Origin: Acestrorhynchus altus
Lineage: Eukaryota; Chordata; Actinopteri; Characiformes; Acestrorhynchidae
Reading direction: 5' to 3'
NCBI GenBank assembly: GCA_034509495.1
Contig: CM067514.1
Location: forward strand, 8,162,575 to 8,226,574
DNA length: 64,000 bases
The notes under the pieces are model-generated. The model was not told the DNA's origin, searched no databases, and saw nothing but the letters and a program-made list of their open reading frames with translations. This document shows, in pieces, positions 47,292-57,737 of the stretch. The position numbers and the translations under genes were made by a program. The number at the start of each line of letters is the position of its first letter. Within the stretch, counting starts at the first letter, position 1.

Positions 47292-47755
47292 TACACTATA
47301 TGTCCAAATGTTTGTGGACGCCCTTTCTAATGAATGCATTTAGCAGACAGTTTGTCTAGTCCCTGTAGAGAAGTATTGCCAACAGAACAGGGTTCTCTGG
47401 AGTATTTATATATGCCCAATACCAGGCATGGGCTAGAGGGTATAAAGCCCCCCAACACTGAGCTGAGGAACATTGGAACTGTGTTCTCTGGAATGATGGT
47501 GCTCCATCCAATACTTTTGGGATGAGTTAGGGATTTGGGGATGAGGTGGGGTGGTGACCATGCAACACTGGGACTGTTACTCTGGTCGCTGAACGCAATC
47601 TAATCCTCACAGCAATGCTCCACCTGGTGGAAAGCCTGGCTAGTAGAGACAGTTATTCCAACAAAAGCATGTAAGCTCTTTTTCAAAACCTCTGATTTCA
47701 GAAAAAAAAAGCATTAAGTGAGCAGGTGTCCCAATACTTTTGTCTCTTTAGTGTA
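47292..47755 (+). mobile_element. MITE family A, complete reference copy
   Basis: Full length, about 464 bp, flanked by TA. Left end TACACTATATGTCCAAATGT, right end the inverse of TACACTAAAGAGACAAAAGT. Interior order: 'tttgtctagtccctgtagag', 'ggcatgggctagagggtat', 'ggtgctccatccaatacttt', 'cacagcaatgctccac'. No open frame; it needs a transposase from elsewhere. Confidence 0.85.
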
Positions 47756-48164
47756 TAGTGCTTCTATGAAATTGGCTTGTAGCTGCAAATCAGTCACTGT
47801 TGCTTTCATAGGCTCCATGGGAGATTTGCGAAGGTCTCTGATGTGATGGCACATGCAGTAGGCCTCTGGACTTAACTGCTCTGCCCTCACTGTGGCCGTT
47901 TCACAGGGTGGTGCAGAGTTGGCAGGGACAGAGCTGCTTGATTGGTGAGAAGCTGGCAGGGTACTGATTCTTCCCAGCCTGCGATGTGTCAGCACAGCCT
48001 TGAAGGCTGTTTTGTAGTGCTGGAGACGCTGCGTAGGCAGCGGTAATGACAGGTAGAAGGGTGTCTATGTTGCCATGCTTTGATGGGTAGGGTGATGAAT
48101 GACTTCTCACTGGTTTGGCATGGATGTGGGAGGTGGGCTGGGTCAGTGTTCTGCTGCTTAGTCA

Positions 48165-48411
48165 TTGAGATATAACACTTCCTAAGAATCCTCTAATTAT
48201 AATGCATTATGAATGCATATGTATTGCATTAAATAGCATATGTAATCACTTCGAATGCCAGCCAAGCATGTGTAATTGCTTGTAAGTAGTTATGCAAGTA
48301 GTTTCATGTGAGACATGTACAAAGAAAGAAAGTTCTTATGAATCGTCGATTCATAAGAACATTGCAAACCGTGATATTGTAAGGAACGACGTCCTGAAAT
48401 TATAATGCATT
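48165..48411. repeat. AT-palindromic dispersed repeat H, copy 1
   Basis: Words such as 'ttataatgcattatgaatgc' and 'gtattgcattaaatagcata' plus a perfect hairpin at 48332-48360 (14-bp arms around one T). 'acattgcaaaccgtgatatt' and 'gtaaggaacgacg' recur in altered form at 49302-49333. Bases 47756-48164 show no feature. Confidence 0.5.
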
Positions 48412-48960
48412 TACACTCATCGTCAAAAGAATATTGGCACAAAGAAGGAAACAAGCAATTGCAATGCATGACTACAATAGTGTCATGCCCTAGTCCCATC
48501 CCGGAGTCTCTCAGAATGGCAGTGGATCATCTTCAATGACTAGTCCCACTTTTGTCTTGGTGGACACAACCAACAAATCCATGTGGAGGCACTATGATCA
48601 CTGCTAAGCACACATCCAGAAGGCTTGATGTCATGGTGTGGGTTGCAATTTTGCCAGATCATCTTTGGTCTTCATTACAGACATAGAACCTACCTTTTGT
48701 GAACACTCTGGTGCACTGTTCCAACAGGACAACCTTGTCCGCATACCGCTGCCATCTCGAGAGCTTGTCTTTGAAGACACAGATATTGTACCATGGCAAG
48801 TCAGTGGCCCCCGACTGAAAATACGTAGGATGCTATTGGATGTGCTAACAACACTCCACCCCTATAACCCTTTTACAGTTCCTGCTAAATCCTTTTTACT
48901 TTGCACTACTTCTGTATGTGTAGCTCAATAAATGTTGCCCATATCAGTCTTGCACTTGAT
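48412..48960 (+). pseudogene. Tc1-like element T1, rearranged core copy
   Basis: Starts with a T1 end (acactcatcgtcaaaagaat) of the 3' type, then jumps into the forward transposase core: an altered 'GSSSMTSPTFVLVDTTNK' frame equivalent to the FSDE region, 'cagaaggcttgatgtcatgg', then 'LFQQDN' (Asp codon 48728-48730). The frame 48638-48931 after QDN is 97 codons but lacks the SPD..E block. Rearranged and dead; inserted between two copies of repeat H. Confidence 0.65.
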
Positions 48961-48979
48961 GCGGGGAGTCCTAGTTAGT

Positions 48980-49345
48980 GGGTGAGTTTATTGATGCTAC
49001 CATACAATGAGAAAAGGGTTGAAATTTTATTTACAATCACTTTCTCATAATTAATGATAATAATCTGTTGGTGACAACATTAATAAACACTAATGTGCTA
49101 AACAATACTGTAAGTTTGAAACTCTGTATTTATAATTCATTATGAATGTACTCATATAGCATGTGTTATATCATACCATGCCTGGCTGTACTATACCTAC
49201 AGTTATACTAGTATTACTTCTAAAGCCAATAAATTACACAGCAAGTGTACATCAATCAATAAAGTCAGCTTCCATACCACATTATAGTCTGCTCATAAGG
49301 ACATCATAAACACTAATATTGTATGGAACAGGCCTATGTTGTTGG
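48980..49345. repeat. AT-palindromic dispersed repeat H, copy 2
   Basis: 'tttataattcattatgaatg', 'ctcataaggacatcataaac' and 'actaatattgtatggaacag' parallel copy 1. AT-rich, noncoding. Confidence 0.45.
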
Positions 49346-49399
49346 GCAGCATGTGGTCCAGGCCCTCGAAATTGCATGGCTTAAGGTTTTAAGGAAGGC

Positions 49400-51060
49400 C
49401 TTCTTCTGCTTTTATGTAAGGATAACCTGTCAATCGGGGCTGTGGCCATACGCCTGGCCATCATACCACACATGCACTGGGTAAGCCAGCATCTCTCACA
49501 CACTAATCCAACAGCAGCAGGGGGTCGTGCCTGTGCTCCTCAGGATGGAGGCAGAGGTCCTCAGGCCGGCGATAAGGTCTAATATGATCCGAGCCAGTTA
49601 CATTTATCTGTTACACGTGGCACACTAAATACGAAAGGTCAGCTTACTTTAATCCTCAAATCTCCACCATACAGATGCCGGCCTCTGTTTTACGAACCCC
49701 TGAAATAATCTCGCTTTTTAATTCCTTGCCATAAGCTTTCATTATCTTTTGAACACAATCAAGAAGTATTGTTAGAATGTGTTTTTAACAGACCTTGACG
49801 ACGCAAAAGTGCTGCAAATGCGACAAGGATTAATACTGCGGTCAGGCCGAATATGAGTCATACTGTAGTTTGAAATCCCTCTAATTTTCATCCTGAAGTC
49901 CTGAGCATTATTACAATTATGAACAATGTCGTACATTTGCCCAGGCTCTGCAGTGCCTTGCTTCTTTCCCTCTAGCCGCCGCTCGGAACTTGAATGTCAG
50001 CGATAGGCTTAGATTTTCTTTAAGTGTTTTAACAGCCTTCTCTCCACTATCAGCTCAGTGGCATCCAAATAAGCGCCAGCGAGGCTGCTTTGCAGATGGC
50101 TCTTTAAACCGCTGTTGATATCCAGCAACTGGCATGTGACGTGCCCTTTCAAGCGAACATCATAAGGGACGTGTCCAAACTTAATTGTGTCCCATTTTCC
50201 CCCTGCGGCTTATTTTTGGGCTGTTTTTCATGTTTGTTGTTCTGATTGATTTGTTCCATAACCGGTTTAAGTCGACAAACAACAAAGCAGAAGAAGTGCC
50301 TTGGCTTTTTCTTTCTTTTTTTTTCTTTTCGGAAGAAGTCAAGACAAATTGAGGACATGGCGGCCGTGTGATTCCCTGCCTGAAATCTCCACGAGCCACA
50401 TGCGCTCTTTCAGGGGTCATTGGGGTTACTGTCTAAAACCAAGTCTGGTTAATTTGTTCTTTTGAAAGCCTTTTGTTTCACTCTGGAAGTGTGTCAGATG
50501 TAGACAGATGCTGCAATATTTATTCAGAGACTGTAGATCATATTAGAATGCTTTTGTTTGCTTCGTTTTGTATTGTTTACCCCCTAATTTGCCGGCGGTA
50601 CAGTTTTCCTCCCAAACTCTAACCAACACATCAATTTGAACAAAGGTAGCCTCTATTCTGTAGCCTTAATTAGAAGGAAATTGTAAACAGACGCATGCCT
50701 TTCTTTAAGGGATTATCCATACTTTATGACGGAGCGTTTGAAGTCGAAAAGTTTTCTGAATCAGCACTGCTAAAGTGGGTCTCTTATAGGACATTGTTGT
50801 CTTCAATTATTTTCCCGTTATACGCGTGTCTGTATGAAGCTGGGGTATCATTTATTATTTAAAGACACAATCGTTGCTGTTTATCTGGGATTTTTAAAAC
50901 CGGGTTAGCTTTGCGCGTCACTTTTTTGATTAAAAGGAACAAAGCGTAATAAAACGAGGGGGCTGGTGGGTATGGTGGTGGGGTTGGAGGGTGGGTGGGT
51001 GGGGGAGGCTTGAGATGGCTGCTCTTCTCTCCTGCTCCACGGATCCACAACCTTTATTGT
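49400..51060. promoter_or_regulatory. Candidate CNE cluster 18, about 1.6 kb
   Basis: The longest repeat-free stretch in the window. Examples: 'ctcgctttttaattccttgc' (49710-49729), 'ctctaattttcatcctgaag' (49879-49898), 'gttgatatccagcaactggc' (50114-50133), 'ccaaacttaattgtgtccca' (50174-50193), 'tccataaccggtttaagtcg' (50254-50273, Grainyhead-like AACCGGTTTA), 'tagccttaattagaagga' (50660-50677). Frames are short and mirror each other. A cluster of enhancers is my best guess. Confidence 0.42.
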
Positions 51061-51508
51061 CATTTAATGCGAGCAGTGCCAAGTGCAAAGCGAGGAAGGA
51101 GGAGGAGATCTGACGAGCATCTGGCACTGTGCTACACTAAGTTGCAGAGATGTGTGCTAACACAAGTCCCCTTAACACTCTCTGACACACATACACATAC
51201 TCAGAAACATGCTCTCTTTTAAAACTACTCCACCCTGCCATATGTCCCAGGCTGCGGCAGAGTTGACACACAGACTGACAGCTATTTGATTCTGTGTATG
51301 GATTAACCCTGTGGGACCCGTCGAGTAACTAATACTGATTTGTACAAATATTGATCACTTCCATGGCCCTTTAAACTTGACTGGTTTCACAGGGAGGGAT
51401 GCTGACACAGAGGGCTTAGGACAACATTACTGTCTTAGATAAAATAGAACATCAGGGACATTTCATGTTTTGTTGTTTTTTTGAATATTTTATAGGTATT
51501 TTAAAGGC

Positions 51509-51511
<3 letters not shown>

Positions 51512-51548
<37 letters not shown>

Positions 51549-51570
51549 AGAGAGAGAGAGACAGAGAGAG
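51512..51570. repeat. (GA)n microsatellite
   Basis: GA run with breaks at 51543-51546 and 51561-51562. Confidence 0.92.
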
Positions 51571-51648
51571 TTCAAATGTGTAGTACATTTTAAGTTATTA
51601 CTAGGTTTTGGTTTTATTCAACCAGGAGACCCTAAAGCACTAAATGTA

Positions 51649-51651
<3 letters not shown>

Positions 51652-51683
<32 letters not shown>

Positions 51684-51702
51684 TATATAGATATATAGAT
51701 AT
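51652..51702. repeat. (AT)n/(ATATAG)n microsatellite
   Basis: About 14 AT units, then four ATATAG-type units. Self-complementary. Confidence 0.92.
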
Positions 51703-51784
51703 AAAAAACACTCTATTGTATATTATAATACACATAATTACACATGATTACATTATATCAATGTATTCTGTGTGGAGAAATACA

Positions 51785-51787
51785 CGC

Positions 51788-51838
<51 letters not shown>
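51785..51838. repeat. (CG/GT)n microsatellite
   Basis: Starts with CGCGCG and continues as about 24 GT units. Alternating purine-pyrimidine DNA of this kind can adopt Z-DNA. Confidence 0.93.
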
Positions 51839-51839
<1 letters not shown>

Positions 51840-52611
51840 TTTATTTATTTTTAATTCTGGTTAATTAAAATAGTTTGTATTTTTTTAATTTCAGTGATTT
51901 TTTTCTTCTGCTCACAGTTCTCTAATCCCCACTTACTCCTCCACTGACACTTCTCTGTCCTCCAAGTCCTGGAACCTGTGCTTTTGCAAGATTAGTCTAG
52001 CTTTAACTGAGGTAGACGACCACGATCAATACCTCATGTAAGTGGTCTGCCAAGGTCGCCGACCCTGCTGTACGATGACCAGGAAGGAGCCAGTCTTCTT
52101 CTGACTGATAAATTCCGGCTGATTGACCTTCCCTGACCTGGGCTGTATGGGTCAGACTGACCAGAGAGGCATGAGGGGATGGGGTGGTTTGGCGTACTGG
52201 TCAGTAGGCTTGTATCATAATGAAGTGGTCAGTATTGCTTTTCTGTCATTCAGCAATTACAGGGAGAGATATGGTGCCATAGATAGGTGGTGAATGGAGA
52301 GGCAGGTCATTGGCTGCAGAATGGCAATGAGCAGGCAGGGGAGCAGTAAAGTGACATGTAAAATACTCCAATATGGACTGATAATGACTGCCGGGAAGAT
52401 GGATCAGGAAGAGCCACTGGAGAATACTGACATATGTAGATGTAGACCAGCAGACACGCATCATGGCTTGTGGTGTCAACAGGCCTAAGCAATAAAGCTT
52501 TTATTAGAAAACAGTTGCTACGGAAAAAGCACATTTATGGGCGGGGTCAGTTTGCTCACATGTGGTTGAGAGATCTGCGTGGTTTGATGCACCTTGGCAC
52601 TCACTCTTACA
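51839..52611. other. No gene; unassigned
   Basis: Mixed sequence with no domain in frames of up to 77 codons. 52545-52585 ('gcggggtcagtttgctcaca','tgtggttgagagat') repeats with changes at 53152-53195 ('gcggggcctgaataggtcag','tgtggtttagagat'), so a short duplication flanks the MITE at 52612. Confidence 0.4.
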
Positions 52612-53044
52612 TACACTGTAGGTCCAAATGTTTGTGGATACCCCTTTTAATGAATGCATTCATGCATTCTAAGCTATCCTGATTGCTGACGCAGATGTGT
52701 AAATGCACATTATTGCAAATAGAATAGCACTTTCTGGAGCAGATAAACAAACACGGCACCCTATCTAATGTCAGTCATGGGCTGCAGGGCTATAAAGCCT
52801 TTCAGCAGTGAGCTGTGGAGCAGAGAAACTGTTCTCTGGAATGATGGTGCTCTATCCAATACTTTTTGGATGGATTGGGGAGTTGGGGAGGAAATGAGTA
52901 AGTGGTGATCATCCAAAATCCTCTGTAATGCTCTTGTCACTGATTGCAACCAAATCCTCACAGCAATGCTCCAAAATCTCCAAACATAATGTGAACTAAA
53001 AGAAGGAAACCTCTTTTCCAAATAGCTTTTGTCAATATAGTGTA
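52612..53044 (+). mobile_element. MITE family A, near-complete copy
   Basis: Left end TACACTGTAGGTCCAAATGT, right end 'gcttttgtcaatatagtgta'. Interior has 'gcagatgtgtaaatgcac', 'gaatgatggtgctctatcca', 'cagcaatgctccaaaatctc'. About 433 bp, TA-flanked. Confidence 0.82.
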
Positions 53045-53269
53045 AATGCACTCCACAACTAGACTTAATGCTACATAGACTTTAAGCCAGCACACAGTTC
53101 AACATCGTGTCCAACCTCACAACAGTAGGTATGGAAAACGCATGTTTATAGGCGGGGCCTGAATAGGTCAGTTGGCTCACGTGTGGTTTAGAGATTTTTC
53201 TTTCAGAGCCAGAACTGATGTATCTACACAGTCACACATACACACTCTTTTCCTATACAGGTCAGTAGC

Positions 53270-53686
53270 GGCCTGGGGAACCCCCACCGCCCTTTCACTC
53301 ACCGATCCCTCCAGCCACCACCACCTGAGACCCCTCCACATTCCTCCGTCCGCTAACTATTTAGTTGTCAGTGATTTGGTTAAGTGGAATTGACTTTTAT
53401 CTGCGCTGTGCTGTGGGGCTGCTACTGGCGATACACATACTCCCCCCCCCTCCTTTCCCCTCAGCCTGCTGCCTGCTTGTAGCCCCTGTGTCACATCCAG
53501 CACATTGCTATTGGCAGACGAAGCACGGCTGATCAATAGTGCGGGTCAGGGATGGCCTGCGGCCCCGCCGTGCTGCAGACTAAGCTATTGATCCGGACCC
53601 CAGCCTCTCGCTGCACTGTATAGGGCCCAGTGTGCAGCCATGTCCTGCCGTCTCCTGGGCAGGGTGTGGAGAGGGACGAAGGAAGC

Positions 53687-53688
<2 letters not shown>
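53270..53688. promoter_or_regulatory. Candidate CNE block 19 with paired GATCAATA sites
   Basis: GC-rich and non-repetitive. GATCAATA (53531-53538) and TATTGATC (53586-53593) face each other about 47 bp apart, and AGCTATTGATCCG (53583-53595) is identical to 19598-19610. 'attgctattggcagacg' (53503-53519) adds a CCAAT-like word. Confidence 0.42.

Positions 53689-53752
<64 letters not shown>
53689..53752. repeat. (GT)n microsatellite
   Basis: About 31 uninterrupted GT units. Confidence 0.95.
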
Positions 53753-53754
<2 letters not shown>

Positions 53755-53914
53755 ATTGGCAGATTAGCCATGTTACAGTTGCTGTGAGTTGTCTTAGAAT
53801 CAAGTTATTTTTTCTTTTCTTTCTAACAGAGGAAAATTAAACATAGCCGTGTGGACATAAGCAGTTATTGGATTTGTTTTGTTTATACTATTTACATCTA
53901 ATTATGTAATTATA

Positions 53915-54394
53915 TACAGTACAGTCAAAGGTTTGGACACACCTACACTCTTCAACCCTTAAAGGAAAACCTAACAAAATAATGTGCATATCCAGTTCTA
54001 TATATGCTTTATGTATTTGAAAGCAAAATTCCTTTCATGGAGATTTCTTTAGATAATGTAATTGTTTAAAATAAAAGTATTTTGGTTCATACAGTATATT
54101 TTATAGTATTTGATATTTATATATATCGTCACATAAGGTCTTGTATATAGCCCCACACTTGAGTGCAAATCCTCACAGCAGTGTTCGAGAATCGAGTAGA
54201 AAGTCTTCTGTCGACAGAGACAGGTACTCTAAGAAAAGCAGGATAAACTCTTTTTAATACCTTTGATTTCAGACGAAATAATGAATGAGCAGGTGTCCCA
54301 ATACTTTTGCCCATGTTGTATATAACAAAATTAGAATCTCTGTCATTTACAATATATTCCGTCAAGTGTGTGCAAACTTGTGACTGGTACTGTA
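53915..54394. mobile_element. Tc1-type MITE T3, with nested family A copy
   Basis: Left end TACAGTACAGTCAAAGGTTT plus 'ggacacacc', right end the inverse of TACAGTACCAGTCACAAGTT plus 'tgcacacac'. These match the well-known fish Tc1-type end 'cagtcaaaagtttggacacac'. The interior is AT-rich with no transposase, and a family A fragment sits inside. Confidence 0.75.
54155..54325 (+). mobile_element. MITE family A, 3' fragment nested in T3
   Basis: 'gcaaatcctcacagcagtgt', 'gaataatgagca'-type words and 'gtgtcccaatacttttgccc' followed by 'atgttgtata'. Its position inside T3 shows that family A moved after T3 inserted. Confidence 0.72.
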
Positions 54395-56090
54395 TTTAAA
54401 TATGTATTTCATTTTGTTTAACAAGCGCAATATTTTAAACATTTCTGGTTCATTTACATTCTGTATCGACAGGTTGGAGCTCATTTAAATTTGAATGAAA
54501 TACTTTTCCTTCTACTTATGAGCACAATTCAATGGATTGGATTGAAATTGAATTTATCTGCTTGTATAAGCTATCAGTTATTAGTGACAAGTAACTGAAT
54601 TATTTTCATTCCTCGTGATAACTGCAAATTTGAATAATTAAATGAATTATTTGATTTGGAGCTTCATGGATTGATTACTGTTATCTTCCATTTCATTTTT
54701 ACCATCCTTCATTTTTTCCTTTTTTTTTATAGCTGTTTAAATTAAGGCTTACTGTTTGGCACATGAGGAAATTTTAGAATCATATCCGTAATGGAAAATA
54801 AATGCTAGAATTTACTTATATTTCAAACTATCGGTGCTGTTCAATTTTAGAAATTTAGATTGGATTCTAAAATGGAAATCAAGCCTAAAATAAAGAAAGA
54901 AAAGAAAAAATGTGACAATCAAAAACATTTACTGATACCTACCTAAACCTTTCCTGACGTCATTATCCTTTCTGGGTCAAATGACCCTCAGAATGCCACA
55001 GGTGTTGGAATAAAAGCGTATGTAAGGTTTTTTATATGTTTTATATGTTTTTTTTAACAAAACATATAGGCCATAAAAACACTGCCCTTCCGTACTATTA
55101 TATTAAGTTTCCAGTTGACTTTTACAGATAGAAAATGTCAGTTTAATTATATTTGTATATTTAATTATATTTCACCTCATATGGTTGAACTCAGTTGAAT
55201 AATCTTTAACTTAACTGTGTCTAATTCTCACCTTTTTCTTTTAGCACTGGTGCTGTTAGATTATACGCCACCATTCAAAAGTTTTTCATTTTACTTTGTT
55301 TTCTACTTGGTCCAAAGTGACATACAGCCAGTCAGACTGTTGACGTATCACTGCTGTCCAATGGAAACAAAAACGATTAATCTAAACATCTGAATGATTG
55401 TGTGGTTTTAGTTTTCTCTATCATTTAGCTGCTCTGTACACTGTGTAAATTATTCTGGACAAGCAATAGAAAGTATAGTATACTATAGTAAAGTATAGTC
55501 TGTAAAGTATAGTATAGTTTGAATCACCATTTTGGGAAGTGAATTTAAGTGCTGTGGAATTGTGCATTTTGTAGTTGTATATCTAAAGGTATTTGGGGCT
55601 TCAACGTACTTGTGTGGAATCGAGACAGAAATCCACTCTGAAGTGAGGAATCAGAATCATTGCATTTGATACATATTTATTGTACTTCGGAAAAGCAGAA
55701 TGTTATGTTAAAGTTATCTTAAGTCTAATAATCCACTTCCTTATAAGAAGTGCTGCAATTAACGTGGATCTAGCATAAAGTTAGACATATGTAGATAGAA
55801 GAATCAGGAATTGAAATGTGGGCGTGCATATAGGCCCTTTAAACAGATTGAAAAGGCTATTTGTGCTTTTCAACCACTGTCTAAATCGGAAAATCTTTAG
55901 AAACACTCATCCATGCCCCTCCTTTATTACTGTATTTGTCCTAAAGCATTGCACTTAGAACCTTTACTTATTATTACAATTATCTGTAATTACTTTACAA
56001 TTACCTATGTTTCAAACATGTGAGTGAAACCTAAACAGATTTATTACCCAACAGAAAACAAAAGGCAGCTTTCTTAGTGAAAGAAGGTCT
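54395..56090. other. No gene; AT-rich spacer
   Basis: About 1.7 kb of AT-rich DNA. A small local repeat 'aaagtatagt' occurs about five times at 55469-55520. No frame reaches 60 codons. Confidence 0.5.
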
Positions 56091-56099
56091 AAATTGTCT

Positions 56100-57260
56100 C
56101 CAGTCATACTTTTCCACGTTGTGGCATCCTGCGTAATGTAGACTTTGGGACGCCCTTACCCCATGCTCGCAGCGACTAGGTGCCAGTGACAGATCTCAGG
56201 CCTCCGTCCTCAGCTTTGGCCCAAGCGAGGCAGCTTTTCTACAGGGAAAACCCTCCTCCTCTTCCTCTTTTTCCTCCGTCCCCCTGCCAGTGCACTCACT
56301 TGCCTGCCTGTCTGCCTGGGCTGCTTGTTTTTGTAGCTAGTTTTAAGTGCTTCTCCCTGGAGCTCCTCATCAGCAACTTAATAAGAGCTCTTGGGAACAA
56401 TTAAACACCGTCTTTAACTGTGTTCTAACCACAGAGGTAAAAATAATCGTAAAAATGTTGCCAAATAGAGGGGGCTCCGGGGGGAGCGTTCAGAAATCAC
56501 AGTCTTCTGCTCTGTCCTGTATTCCCCCAACTGGAGCACAGGCAATAGCTGACAGAGCCGCAGCCTGTGACAGACACATTTACTCAGCTTTCTGCTGCAG
56601 CCCCCTGTGGCACCCGAGCTCACTTTACCACCACCTCCCCCTTTCTCTTTTTTCAAAAACCCACTTCCAATGCAAGAACTGACATGCAAATAAATATGTA
56701 TTGTCTTAGTGACTTTGTAGTTGGCTTCGAGAGATGTTCAGCAGAACGCAGAGGTATGCACGTTATTACAGGAATATGTCTTGTTCTGGTTATGGAGGAA
56801 ATTAAGTTTCTCCAGAAGTCTCGTCATTATTTATTTATTTGTTTGTTTGTTTACGCATTTGAGGACCCACAATGGAACATGAAGAGAAATCACTCTAGAT
56901 CAATGCGTTTATTGCTTGATGCAATCTGAAAAATAAGCTTTTGTCCTGCAGCTGTAATAGAAATAATTATATATTAATTTGGCCATTGCCAAGACAGCTT
57001 ATTAGAGAATTCAAAAGAGCCTGATAGAAGCCATATTGTGCCGTGCCGTGCCTCCTCCTCCTGTAAGAGATTTACTCTGTGTTGTCTCGAGGGGAACTAG
57101 AATGCAATACTGAAAAATCTGCACTCACTTATAACGCATAACTAACTTCTTTGGCTTTAACTCTTCTCATCTCGCTCCTTTTGTGGAAATAAAGTTGTAC
57201 TTACTGACCTCTTTTTGTTTTCACGTGTAAATTACCATTCCGATTTGTAGTGGATAAAGC
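56100..57260. promoter_or_regulatory. Candidate CNE cluster 20
   Basis: Repeat-poor and motif-rich: 'gcaacttaataagagctctt' (56373-56392), 'gaacaattaaacaccgtctt', 'gaggtaaaaataatcgtaaa' (56434-56453), 'aataattatatattaatttg' (56961-56980) and 'cttattagagaattcaaaag' (56998-57017). Frames of up to 120 codons overlap on both strands and carry no domain. Confidence 0.42.
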
Positions 57261-57304
57261 AATTTTTTTTTTCTAATCATTTGTTTCTGTCTTTTCCCCC
57301 ATAG

Positions 57305-57737
57305 GTGGCGCTATCACTTTGAGAAGCTTTGAACATCTCCACCCACAGTGGATACTTCAAACCAAACCCAACCCCACAACAGGGCCTCATAGCTTTGACA
57401 AGCCCTGGAAATACCTGGAATTCTAGGGCTGCATCATTTGAAGCCCTTGCCAAGGGACTTCCTTTTAGTGCCCAGGCACTGGATCTGAAAGCTTTATCTT
57501 CTTCTTTAGTCTTTCTGAATATACCAATAGAAAAAGATACAAAAAAATAATAAACAAACACAATAGCTTTAACGGTAGGGATAGCCTCCACTGGCCTCCT
57601 GCACCAAAAACCCACTGCCACCGTGAGGGTTGTGACCTTTTCTGGCCCCTGGCTTCAAACGAAGGACACTTGAAACGAAGGACACGGTCAGAGAGGGGCT
57701 TCCAAGCGGCAGCGAATCGAACCAAAAACCACATCAG
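57305..57737 (+). ncRNA. Candidate spliced noncoding (lncRNA or UTR) exon
   Basis: A strong acceptor (ttgtttctgtcttttccccc plus atag, ending 57304) and a strong donor (catcag|gtaagg, exon end 57737) bound 433 bases. All three plus frames meet a stop early (57320, 57330 and about 57423), so it would be noncoding or UTR. 'cgaaggacac' occurs twice (57659-57668, 57675-57684). A CTCF-like core overlaps the acceptor. Chance pairing of sites cannot be excluded. Confidence 0.33.
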
